Assembly: GCA_012839395.1 (NCBI GenBank) | Contig: DUNJ01000167.1 | Span: 1 to 13,916 of the forward strand | Length of the DNA stretch: 13,916 bases | From: Tepidimicrobium sp. | Lineage (GTDB): Bacteria; Bacillota; Clostridia; Tissierellales; Tepidimicrobiaceae | Reading direction: 5' to 3' | Part shown: piece after piece, positions 7,644-13,916 of the stretch | How the letters are laid out: every line of letters begins with the position of its first letter | Position numbering within the stretch: the first letter of the stretch is position 1 | The notes under the pieces: model-generated | Seen by the model: only the letters and a program-made list of their open reading frames with translations | The model's database searches: none | What the model was told of the DNA's origin: nothing | Program-made: the position numbers and the translations under genes

Positions 7644-7692
7644 AAAAGGGCTATTTTAAGATGGATTGTCTATCTTAGAATGGCCTCTTTTA
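7644..7692 (+). terminator. Rho-independent terminator closing the catabolic cluster
   Basis: AAAAGGGCTATTTTAAGAT (7644-7662) pairs with ATCTTAGAATGGCCTCTTTT (7672-7691) through a long stem with a few G-U pairs and one bulged base around a short loop. The A-run at the foot of the left arm and the T-run at the end of the right arm give the U-tract, and the T-run makes it work chiefly for plus-strand transcripts. It separates carbamate kinase from the aminopeptidase gene. Confidence 0.8.
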
Positions 7693-7721
7693 CTAGCAAT
7701 TATATTTCCTTATTGTATAAT
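7693..7721 (+). promoter_or_regulatory. Possible promoter for the Xaa-Pro aminopeptidase gene
   Basis: A perfect -10 box, TATAAT (7716-7721), lies just after the terminator and about 65 bases before the start. The matching -35 position (7693-7698, CTAGCA) keeps only three of six consensus bases, so the -35 is weak. A second -10-like TATAAC is at 7733-7738. The terminator upstream means that this gene needs its own promoter. Confidence 0.4.
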
Positions 7722-7770
7722 AAAATAATAAGTATAACGGGACTATATGCGGTGGATAGTTGAATAGCAT

Positions 7771-7777
7771 AAGGAGG
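7771..7777 (+). promoter_or_regulatory. Ribosome binding site that favours a TTG start
   Basis: AAGGAGG ends only two bases before the ATG at 7780, too close for good initiation, but eight bases before an in-frame TTG at 7786, which is ideal spacing. TTG at 7786 is therefore the better start; the ATG would add only two residues. Confidence 0.55.
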
Positions 7778-7785
7778 TAATGGAT

Positions 7786-9564
7786 TTGAAAATAGAGGAT
7801 AGAATTGAAGCGCTAAGGGGCTTAATGAGGGACAAGGAGATTTCAGCCTATATAGTGCCTAGCTATGATCCACATCAGAGCGAATACTTAGCGGATTACT
7901 ACAGGACTAGGGTTTGGATTTCTGGCTTTACAGGTTCAGCAGGAACTGTCGTTATAACGGAAGATAGGGCAATACTATGGACCGATGGTAGATACTTTGT
8001 GCAGGCAGAGTCGGAATTGAAGGGTAGCCGCATAGAGCTGTTTAAGATGGGTATTCCGGGGTTCCCTACCTATATGGAATGGCTGAGGGATAACTTAAAT
8101 GAAGGAGATGTGCTAGGCTTTGATGGCAGGGTATTTCCCCAATCCGATGTAAAAAAGCTAGAAAAGCAATTAGAGAATAAGAACGTTGAAATGGTGGACG
8201 AATACGATTTAGTTGGAATGCTATGGAAGGATAGGCCAGAAGAACCTATGGGGGAGGTATTTGTACATAATATAAGGTATACAGGTAAGACAGCCAAGGA
8301 CAAGATAGAGGAAATAAGGGATGAGATGGATAAGAGGGATGTGGATTATTTTTTATTGGGTAGCTTAGATGATATAGCCTGGGCATATAATATACGGGGA
8401 AGGGATATAGCTAATAACCCTGTGGTAATATCCTATGGCTTGATATCCAAGGGGGAAGCCTTGCTATTTGTGGACGGGAAGAAGATATCTGGGGAGGTAG
8501 AATCCCATCTATCGGAGAATGGAATAAGGATTAGGGATTATGAGGATATTATAGATTATGTTAAGTCCATTAAACCAGGATGTAGAATATTTTTAGACCC
8601 ATCCAGGATAAATAGCTGGCTATATAAGGCAATACCAGAGGAGTGCCAGAAAGTGGAAGGCACCAATATAACCACGGAGATGAAGGCTATAAAGAATGAA
8701 GTGGAGCTTAAAAATCAGAGGAATGCCTATATAAAGGATGGAGTAGCATTGGTCAAGTTTCTATACTGGCTGGATAAAAATGTGGGGAATAGGCCTATTA
8801 CCGAGATATCAGCAGCTGAGAAGTTAGAAGAATTTAGGAGGGAACAAGAAGGCTTTATAGGGCCTAGTTTCGATACGATAGCAGCCTACAGGGAGAATGC
8901 AGCTATGATGCACTATAGCGCAGATGAGGATTCCAATTATGAGCTGAAAAGAGAGGGTATGTTCTTAGTGGACTCTGGCGGCCAATACTATGATGGCACT
9001 ACGGACATAACCAGAACAATAGTGTTGGGAAATATAACGGAGGAGGAGAAAAGGGATTATACCTTGACCTTGAAGGGACACATCAATTTGATCAACGCTA
9101 GATTCCTATACGGCGCAACGGGAACCCATTTAGATATATTGGCTCGCTATCCCCTATGGCAGGAAGGGTTGGACTATAAATCGGGCACTGGGCACGGGAT
9201 AGGATTTCTATTAAATGTCCACGAAGGCCCCCATAGGATATCCCCCGTATTGAACGATGTAAAATTGGAAAAGGGAATGATAGTTACAATAGAACCCGGA
9301 GTCTATAAGGAAGGCAAGCATGGAATAAGGATTGAGAATGTAGTTGTAGTAGATGAAGATATAGAGACGGAATCGGGGAAATTTATGAGATTTGAAACCA
9401 TATCCTATTGCCCAATAGACCTAGATGGCATCGATGTTGAGCTTCTTACTAAAGAGGAAAGAGTATGGCTAAATGTTTATCATCAAGAGGTATATGATAA
9501 GCTCTCTCCATATTTGAATGATAATGAAAAGAAATGGCTGGATGAACGGACTAGGAGTATATAG
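7786..9564 (+). CDS. Xaa-Pro aminopeptidase, three-domain M24B metallopeptidase
   Basis: This cytoplasmic enzyme removes an N-terminal residue that precedes proline. The length is 592 residues from TTG at 7786 or 594 from ATG at 7780; numbering here uses the longer form. Two creatinase-like N-terminal domains (about 8-140, with SGFTGSAGT and WTDGRYFVQA, and about 160-305) precede the pita-bread catalytic domain (about 310-530). All five metal ligands are visible: D398 and D409 (in DSG...GTTDITRT), H472 (GHGIG), E505 (TIEPG) and E519 (RIENV). H485 and H378 fit the usual catalytic histidines. The C-terminal PIDLDGID and WLNVYHQEVYDKLSPYL segments are typical of the long XPNPEP1-like form; E. 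coli PepP is shorter and has two domains. It has no signal peptide. It stands alone between two terminators, so peptide turnover is its likely role and a tie to the upstream cluster is not indicated. Confidence 0.93.
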   Translation: MKIEDRIEALRGLMRDKEISAYIVPSYDPHQSEYLADYYRTRVWISGFTGSAGTVVITEDRAILWTDGRYFVQAESELKGSRIELFKMGIPGFPTYMEWLRDNLNEGDVLGFDGRVFPQSDVKKLEKQLENKNVEMVDEYDLVGMLWKDRPEEPMGEVFVHNIRYTGKTAKDKIEEIRDEMDKRDVDYFLLGSLDDIAWAYNIRGRDIANNPVVISYGLISKGEALLFVDGKKISGEVESHLSENGIRIRDYEDIIDYVKSIKPGCRIFLDPSRINSWLYKAIPEECQKVEGTNITTEMKAIKNEVELKNQRNAYIKDGVALVKFLYWLDKNVGNRPITEISAAEKLEEFRREQEGFIGPSFDTIAAYRENAAMMHYSADEDSNYELKREGMFLVDSGGQYYDGTTDITRTIVLGNITEEEKRDYTLTLKGHINLINARFLYGATGTHLDILARYPLWQEGLDYKSGTGHGIGFLLNVHEGPHRISPVLNDVKLEKGMIVTIEPGVYKEGKHGIRIENVVVVDEDIETESGKFMRFETISYCPIDLDGIDVELLTKEERVWLNVYHQEVYDKLSPYLNDNEKKWLDERTRSI

Positions 9565-9690
9565 AGATTTTAACAACCTATGCTAAATTGGTGTGTAGTT
9601 GTTCAATTAGAAATTTCCTTGCCAAACAATTAGTATAAATTCTTAAATGATGCGAGGCTCATAAAGAAAAATTAATGGCAAGTAAACAAA

Positions 9691-9723
9691 GCCAGTGGGC
9701 CTAATAGTAAAAAACCCGCTGGC
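9691..9723. terminator. Shared bidirectional terminator between the aminopeptidase and OsmC genes
   Basis: GCCAGTGGG (9691-9699) pairs with CCCGCTGGC (9715-9723) with one G-U pair and a 15-base loop. On the minus strand, where it lies 12 bases beyond the OsmC stop codon, the stem is followed by TTTGTTTACTT, a usable U-tract. On the plus strand only a short pyrimidine stretch follows (CTTACTT), so it should work better for the OsmC transcript. The remaining 126 bases back to the aminopeptidase stop hold only weak repeats (AACAAC/GTTGTT near 9572-9603; CTTGCCA/TGGCAAG further on) and no gene. Confidence 0.7.
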
Positions 9724-9735
9724 CTTACTTATATC

Positions 9736-10164
9736 CTATCCATCACTTTCCCGGATGATTATATCATAAGTAATAGATGTAGCCTTCTTTAGCATTGCAG
9801 AAACACCGCAGTATCTTTCTTGGGATAGGGTGACGGCCTTTTCTATATTATGACGTGGCAGATCCTTTCCTTTGAATATATAGGTTAAATGTATATCCTT
9901 ATATACCTTAGGATGTTCCTCCGTATTATCAGCCTCTACCTGGATTTTAAGATCATCCAGTTCCACCTTCATCTTCTTCAACATGGACATCACATCTATA
10001 CCGGTGCAACCGATCAATCCTGCTAAAAGGAGCTGCTTAGGACGGGGTCCTAAATCGTTGCCGCCGATTTCTTCTGCTGCATCGATAATGAAATTATGGC
10101 CATCCAATTCCATTTCAAATCCCATATTTCCCTTTAAACTAGCTTCAATTTTGGTTTTATTCAT
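9736..10164 (-). CDS. OsmC/Ohr-family protein (thiol peroxidase-like)
   Basis: This 142-residue cytoplasmic protein has the OsmC fold signature. An N-terminal beta region (GFEMELDGHNFIIDAAEEIGG) leads to GPRPKQLLLAGLIGCTGIDV with the first reactive cysteine at C53. The second conserved cysteine is C119 in QERYCGVSAML. Two such cysteines reduce organic or other hydroperoxides in OsmC and Ohr proteins. This short form is closer to the general OsmC/YhfA-like group than to true Ohr, so the physiological substrate is uncertain. GGGAGG (10173-10178 on the minus strand) lies eight bases before the ATG. It is a lone gene, divergent from uvrC across about 190 bases and convergent with the aminopeptidase. 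An oxidant defence role in an anaerobe is plausible but inferred. Confidence 0.88.
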   Translation of the reverse strand: MNKTKIEASLKGNMGFEMELDGHNFIIDAAEEIGGNDLGPRPKQLLLAGLIGCTGIDVMSMLKKMKVELDDLKIQVEADNTEEHPKVYKDIHLTYIFKGKDLPRHNIEKAVTLSQERYCGVSAMLKKATSITYDIIIRESDG

Positions 10165-10267
10165 TATAAATTCCTCCCTTCCATAATATGCATGATATTG
10201 CAGAATCTATAAATATAATACCCGGGATAAAAAAGTTTACACGGACAAGATATTCGTCTTTAGGTTC

Positions 10268-10304
10268 GGAAATTATCATTGATAAAATAATATTTATAAT
10301 TTCC
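10268..10304. promoter_or_regulatory. Dyad in the osmC-uvrC divergent spacer
   Basis: GGAAATTAT (10268-10276) and ATAATTTCC (10296-10304) are an exact nine-base inverted repeat with a 19-base AT-rich centre. Overlapping the left arm is a second palindrome, TTATCATTGATAA (10273-10285). There is no U-tract, so it is not a terminator. Its position between divergent genes fits a regulator-binding site or uvrC leader structure. A CCCGGG palindrome also occurs nearby (about 10222-10227). Clear promoter hexamers could not be picked out in this spacer. Confidence 0.3.
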
Positions 10305-10355
10305 CCCGCATTATGATATCATATCTTTGTGGATAAAATATTGAAAGGTGATTTT

Positions 10356-12224
10356 ATGTTCAATATAGACGAAGAGTTAAAAAAACTTCCAGATGAACCT
10401 GGAGTATATATGATGAAGGATAAAGATGGAGAGATAATATATGTGGGAAAGGCTGTATCCTTAAAGAATAGGGTAAGGCAATATTTTCAATCCTCCAGAA
10501 ACAACCCACCTAAGGTAAATGCCTTGATCAAGCATATATATGAATTTGAATATATAATAGTGGATAATGAGGTAGAGGCGCTGATATTGGAATCTAACCT
10601 CATCAAAAAGCATAGGCCAAAATACAATATATTGCTGAGAGATGATAAGCAATATCCATATATAAAGGTAACTACCAATGAAAAGTATCCCAGGGTGATA
10701 AAGACTAGGCGTGTGATAAAGGATGGAGCTAAGTATTTTGGTCCTTATCCAAGTGTATACGCTGTAAATGATACCATAGACATAATAAGAAATTTATATC
10801 CCATAAGGACTTGCAACCGAGATATAACCAAGGATATGGGAAAAAGGAGGCCATGTCTCAATTATTATATAGGAAGATGTTTAGGGCCTTGTCAAGGTAA
10901 TGTAGATGAAAAGAAGTACATGGATATGATAGATGAGATAATAATGTTTTTAAATGGTAGAGAAGATGGGCTAATAAAGAAGATAGAGGAGAAGATGAAT
11001 AAGGCCTCCAAAGAATTGGATTTTGAAAATGCTGCAAGATACAGGGATCAAATAAACTCGCTAAAGATAATATTAGAGAAGCAGAAGATGGTGGGATCTA
11101 GGATAATAGATCAGGATATAATAGGGATGGCTCGAGGGGTTGAGCAGGTATGCATCCAGGTGTTCTTTATAAGGGGAGGCAAGATAATAGGTAGGGAACA
11201 TTTTATAATATCCGATACCTTCAAAGAAGAGAAAAAGGATATATTAAGCTCCTTTGTAAAGCAGTTCTATTTAGGTACCGCTTATGTACCTAAGGAGATA
11301 TTTATAGAAGAGGAGATAGACGATATGGAAACCATATCCCAATGGTTATCCAACAAGAGGGGGTCTAAGGTAACCATAAGAATCCCAAAGAGAGGGGAAA
11401 AGTCCCAGCTAATGGGCATGGTGAAGAAGAACGCAATGGATATGATGGAACAATATGGTGATAGGCTATTGAGGGAGAAGAGGAAGGACGAGGAAGCCTT
11501 GGAGCAGATAAAAGAAGCGTTGGAACTGGAAGAGCTGCCCTTAAGAATTGAGGCCTATGATATATCCAATATATCTGGAGTAGCCTCTGTGGGATCCATG
11601 GTGGTATTTGAAAGGGGAAAGCCTAAGAAGAGCGATTATAGAAGATTTAAAATCAAATCTACTACAACCCCCGATGATTACAGGAGTATGGAGGAGATAG
11701 TGGAGAGGCGTTTTCGCAGGGGATTAGAGGAAAAGGCCATGATGGAGGAAAAAAAGATAAGTGTTCAGGGATTTTCCATCTTTCCAGATCTAATAATGGT
11801 GGATGGAGGCAAAGGACAGGTAAATGCAGCACTAAAGGTGTTGGAGAAATTGGACTTGTCTATCCCAGTATGTGGACTTGTGAAGGACGATTTCCACAAA
11901 ACTAGGGGAATTATATACGATGGTAGGGAGATAAGGTTAGATGGAAATAGCACTGGGTTTAGGCTTATATACAGCATTCAGGAGGAGGCCCACAGATTTG
12001 CAATATCCTACCATAGGAGTTTAAGGGGGAAAAAACTATTTAGATCCGAATTGGACGATGTAAAGGGAATAGGGGATAAGAGGAAGAGGGAGCTCCTTAA
12101 GCATTTTTGCACCATAGACAATATAAAGAATGCGGATATCGAGGAGCTGGCTAAGGTGAAGAGCATGAACAGGAGGGTGGCCGAGGAATTATACCATCAT
12201 TTTAGAAGAGATAGGAGTGGATGA
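10356..12224 (+). CDS. uvrC: UvrABC excinuclease subunit C
   Basis: UvrC makes both DNA cuts around a lesion in nucleotide excision repair, working with UvrA and UvrB. From ATG 10356 it has 622 residues, the usual family size. The domains run in order: GIY-YIG nuclease (about 13-92, with G16-V-Y and Y29-V-G-K); a cysteine cluster C153, C167, C175, C179 that fits the reported 4Fe-4S site; a UVR/UvrB-binding motif (about 206-240); an RNase H-like nuclease with D402, D483 and H546; and tandem HhH motifs (about 568-615). The reading frame is open from a GTG at 10329, but the ATG has AAAGGTGA at 10344-10351 and gives the typical MF-ID-EELKKLP start. It overlaps hprK by four bases. Confidence 0.97.
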   Translation: MFNIDEELKKLPDEPGVYMMKDKDGEIIYVGKAVSLKNRVRQYFQSSRNNPPKVNALIKHIYEFEYIIVDNEVEALILESNLIKKHRPKYNILLRDDKQYPYIKVTTNEKYPRVIKTRRVIKDGAKYFGPYPSVYAVNDTIDIIRNLYPIRTCNRDITKDMGKRRPCLNYYIGRCLGPCQGNVDEKKYMDMIDEIIMFLNGREDGLIKKIEEKMNKASKELDFENAARYRDQINSLKIILEKQKMVGSRIIDQDIIGMARGVEQVCIQVFFIRGGKIIGREHFIISDTFKEEKKDILSSFVKQFYLGTAYVPKEIFIEEEIDDMETISQWLSNKRGSKVTIRIPKRGEKSQLMGMVKKNAMDMMEQYGDRLLREKRKDEEALEQIKEALELEELPLRIEAYDISNISGVASVGSMVVFERGKPKKSDYRRFKIKSTTTPDDYRSMEEIVERRFRRGLEEKAMMEEKKISVQGFSIFPDLIMVDGGKGQVNAALKVLEKLDLSIPVCGLVKDDFHKTRGIIYDGREIRLDGNSTGFRLIYSIQEEAHRFAISYHRSLRGKKLFRSELDDVKGIGDKRKRELLKHFCTIDNIKNADIEELAKVKSMNRRVAEELYHHFRRDRSG

Positions 12225-13207
12225 TATCGATGAGCTATACTGATATGGGGGATGGGGATCATACTACTGTAACCCTGGATAAGTTGATTGAGGATTTAAA
12301 TGTAGAGGTAATATATAGGGCAGAAGGGGTGGAAAATGTAAAAATAACCGCCAGCGAATTGAATAGACCTGGATTACAGTTGACGGGGCATTTTAAAAAC
12401 TTTGCCCATGAGAGGATTCAGATAATAGGTACCATAGAATGGCATTATACTAATAACCTTCCAGCGGATATACGGTTAGCTAGATTAAGGCAGATGTTTT
12501 CATACGATATTCCTGCCCTGATTATATCTAGGAATTTGCCTGTATTTCCGGAGCTATTGGAGTTGGCTAAAAAATACAATCGAACCATATTGAGAACCGA
12601 ATTGGCTACCACCAAATTCATAAACATATTGATCAATTACTTAGACTATGCATTGGCTCCTAGGATTACCATCCATGGGGTGCTGGTGGAGGTTTATGGA
12701 ATGGGGATATTGATTACCGGCAAATCGGGGGTTGGCAAAAGTGAAACGGCACTAGAATTGATTAAAAGAGGACATCGATTGGTGGCAGATGACTCCGTCT
12801 CCATAAAAAGGATAGGGGGGGCCTTAAAGGGTGAGGCACCGGAGCTAATTAGATACTTTATGGAGGTAAGAGGAATAGGAATACTAAATATTGAACGATT
12901 ATATGGAGTAGGGGCTGTAAAGAATAGTGAATTTATAGATTTAATAATCGAGTTGGAGCTGTGGGATGAAGATAGGGAATATGAAAGACTTGGACTGGAT
13001 GAGGAGTGTACGGAACTTTTGGGGGTGAAGGTTCCAAAACTTGTAATACCGGTATTGCCAGGACGAAACCTAGCTATGATTGTGGAGGTAGCTGCCAGAA
13101 ATACCAGACAGAAAGGGCTAGGCTACAATGCAGCTGAGGAATTGGACAGTATGGTTCGAAGGAGAATAGAGGAAAGAAAGGGAAGAAATAGCGGGATAGA
13201 GGACTGA
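12221..13207 (+). CDS. hprK: HPr kinase/phosphorylase
   Basis: HprK phosphorylates and dephosphorylates HPr on its regulatory serine and so controls carbon catabolite repression with CcpA in Firmicutes. The 328 residues show the N-terminal domain (about 17-145), the conserved H152, Walker A GKSGVGKS (167-174), D190-D191, and the HprK signature EVRGIGILNIERLYG (215-229). C-terminal VPVLPGRN-like (IPVLPGRN, 276-283) and TRQKGLGYNAAEE segments are intact. ATG 12221 overlaps the uvrC stop as ATGA, so its translation is probably coupled to uvrC. A second in-frame ATG at 12230 gives 325 residues. With either start the protein has about 14-17 extra N-terminal residues compared with the common form of about 310. 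AGGAG at 12213-12217 lies three bases from the first ATG and 12 from the second, so the start is not certain. The uvrC-hprK order is common in Clostridia. Confidence 0.96.
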   Translation: MISMSYTDMGDGDHTTVTLDKLIEDLNVEVIYRAEGVENVKITASELNRPGLQLTGHFKNFAHERIQIIGTIEWHYTNNLPADIRLARLRQMFSYDIPALIISRNLPVFPELLELAKKYNRTILRTELATTKFINILINYLDYALAPRITIHGVLVEVYGMGILITGKSGVGKSETALELIKRGHRLVADDSVSIKRIGGALKGEAPELIRYFMEVRGIGILNIERLYGVGAVKNSEFIDLIIELELWDEDREYERLGLDEECTELLGVKVPKLVIPVLPGRNLAMIVEVAARNTRQKGLGYNAAEELDSMVRRRIEERKGRNSGIED

Positions 13208-13224
13208 ACTTTTTTGGATATTTA

Positions 13225-13267
13225 TTGCTATAAAAAATTGTAGGTATTATACCCGATGTTGTATAAA
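13225..13267 (+). promoter_or_regulatory. Possible promoter region upstream of the PucR-domain gene
   Basis: Two weak overlapping promoter patterns are present: TTGCTA (13225-13230), 17 bases, TATACC (13248-13253); and TTGTAG (13238-13243), 18 bases, TATAAA (13262-13267). An exact palindrome, GGTATTATACC (13243-13253), overlaps both and could be an operator. Each promoter box matches the consensus only in part. No clear terminator for uvrC-hprK is visible in this 197-base spacer. Confidence 0.25.
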
Positions 13268-13353
13268 AATCAGAGAAGAGAGCAACCAACAATGTAAAAA
13301 CGGCTAATCAAATAGTAGCGATTAAGTAATATTGAAAATTATTTTATTATATT

Positions 13354-13373
13354 AGAGGCAAGAATGCATCTCT
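13354..13373 (+). other. Small leader hairpin before the PucR-domain gene
   Basis: AGAGGCA-AGAA-TGC-AT-CTCT folds into a short stem with a two-base bulge and is followed by TTGTTTATATT. It ends about 30 bases before the start codon. It might be a weak terminator for hprK or a leader structure; the stem is short and the call is tentative. Confidence 0.25.
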
Positions 13374-13404
13374 TTGTTTATATTAATTTGAAAAGGATGA
13401 TTAT

Positions 13405-13872
13405 ATGATTGTTAAGGATATCTTAAGCTTTGGAGGATTAGAAGATGCACAGATTGTAGCTGGCGTGGATGGGATAAACAACAAGGTGACTAGTGCTACT
13501 GTGTTGGAAGTTGCTGAAGAAAAGATTAAGACTTGGGTTTTTAAAAATCAGCTATATATTACATCATTCTATGCTATTATGCAGGATATAGAGATGCAAA
13601 AAATAGTAATATCCGCATTAAGTGAAAAAAAAGCCTCAGGGTTGGTTATTTGTCATATCGATCTATTCATAAAGGAAATTCACCCGGATATTATAAAACT
13701 ATGTAATAAATTAAAATTTCCGCTCATTGTGGCCAATACTAAGAGAACTTATGTAGAAATACTTAATCCAATTGTTCTCAAGCTTATGGGGAATTTAGAC
13801 TCCCAATATGATGCAGTAGTTAATATGCAAAATAAATTAATTGAACCTGAATTATTCACTGCAATTAAATAA
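13405..13872 (+). CDS. Stand-alone or truncated PucR N-terminal-domain protein
   Basis: This 155-residue protein matches the PucR N-terminal ligand-sensing domain (PF07905) across residues 1-125. It starts V-K-D-I-L-S, then has AQIVAGVDGINNKVTSATVLEV, KASGLVICHIDLFIKEIHPDII and KFPLIVANTKRTYVEIL. Full PucR regulators of purine and related catabolism are about 400-550 residues, with a GGDEF-like middle and a C-terminal helix-turn-helix. Here TAA ends the frame after a possible linker helix, and the last 44 bases show no continuation of the domain in any forward frame. It is either a broken regulator or a stand-alone sensor domain. An AAAGGATGA site lies upstream of the ATG. The sequence is visibly more AT-rich, with fewer AGG and ATA codons than the cluster genes. 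A sensor for the carbamoyl cluster is possible but not shown by position. Confidence 0.7.
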   Translation: MIVKDILSFGGLEDAQIVAGVDGINNKVTSATVLEVAEEKIKTWVFKNQLYITSFYAIMQDIEMQKIVISALSEKKASGLVICHIDLFIKEIHPDIIKLCNKLKFPLIVANTKRTYVEILNPIVLKLMGNLDSQYDAVVNMQNKLIEPELFTAIK

Positions 13873-13916
13873 TATAGAGCAAAGCTAGATACTAACTGAC
13901 TTTCCATCTTTCCAGA

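Noticed and set aside
7786..9564. Reading the M24 gene as a creatinase, which would fit a creatinine pathway with the CodA-like enzyme.
   Set aside because: All five metal ligands (two Asp, His, two Glu) and the three-domain XPNPEP1-like architecture are present. Creatinase lacks these metal ligands and is about 400 residues. The gene is also outside the cluster's terminator.
10329..10355. Upstream GTG start for uvrC at 10329.
   Set aside because: It has no ribosome binding site at a good distance and would add nine residues absent from typical UvrC, while ATG 10356 has AAAGGTGA upstream and a family-typical N-terminus.

Overview
The window looks like a chromosomal segment from a low-GC, anaerobic Gram-positive bacterium (Clostridia, perhaps Tissierellia-like). 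The evidence is strong GGAGG ribosome binding sites, heavy use of ATA (Ile) and AGG (Arg) codons, an HPr kinase/phosphorylase gene directly behind uvrC, and family-level resemblance to clostridial proteins. No species can be named from the sequence alone.

Layout. (1) 1-235: the start of a zinc-ribbon transposase reading out of the left edge on the minus strand, followed by a dyad that may mask its own start site. (2) 236-7636: a plus-strand catabolic cluster holding a cytosine-deaminase-like amidohydrolase, a multi-pass permease, a strong hairpin, then DUF2877 (AllH/YlbF-like), FdrA (AllF), DUF1116 (AllG/YlbE-like) and carbamate kinase. It ends at a long terminator hairpin. (3) 7786-9564: an independently transcribed three-domain Xaa-Pro aminopeptidase of family M24. 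(4) 9736-10164: an OsmC-like protein on the minus strand, facing the aminopeptidase across a shared terminator. (5) 10356-13207: uvrC and hprK, translationally coupled by an ATGA overlap. (6) 13405-13872: a small protein with only the N-terminal PucR domain, ending at a stop codon 44 bases before the window edge.

How the genes work together. In E. coli the FdrA/YlbE/YlbF trio (AllFGH) is the oxamate transcarbamylase of anaerobic allantoin use, converting an N-carbamoyl compound and phosphate into carbamoyl phosphate. Carbamate kinase then makes ATP, NH3 and CO2 from it. All four parts are here in a row, so the cluster very probably gains ATP from a carbamoyl compound. The usual allantoin genes (allantoinase, allantoate amidohydrolase, ureidoglycolate dehydrogenase) are absent. 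In their place are a CodA-like deaminase with altered pocket residues and a permease. The inferred picture is uptake and deamination of a cyclic nitrogen compound, then carbamoyl transfer and substrate-level phosphorylation. The ring-opening step is not encoded in the window and the substrate is unknown.

The aminopeptidase, OsmC protein, UvrC and HprK are ordinary housekeeping genes with no visible functional tie to the cluster. The PucR-domain protein belongs to a family that controls purine and related catabolism, but it lies nearly 6 kb from the cluster and has no DNA-binding part inside the window. No tRNA, rRNA, CRISPR array or phage gene was seen.
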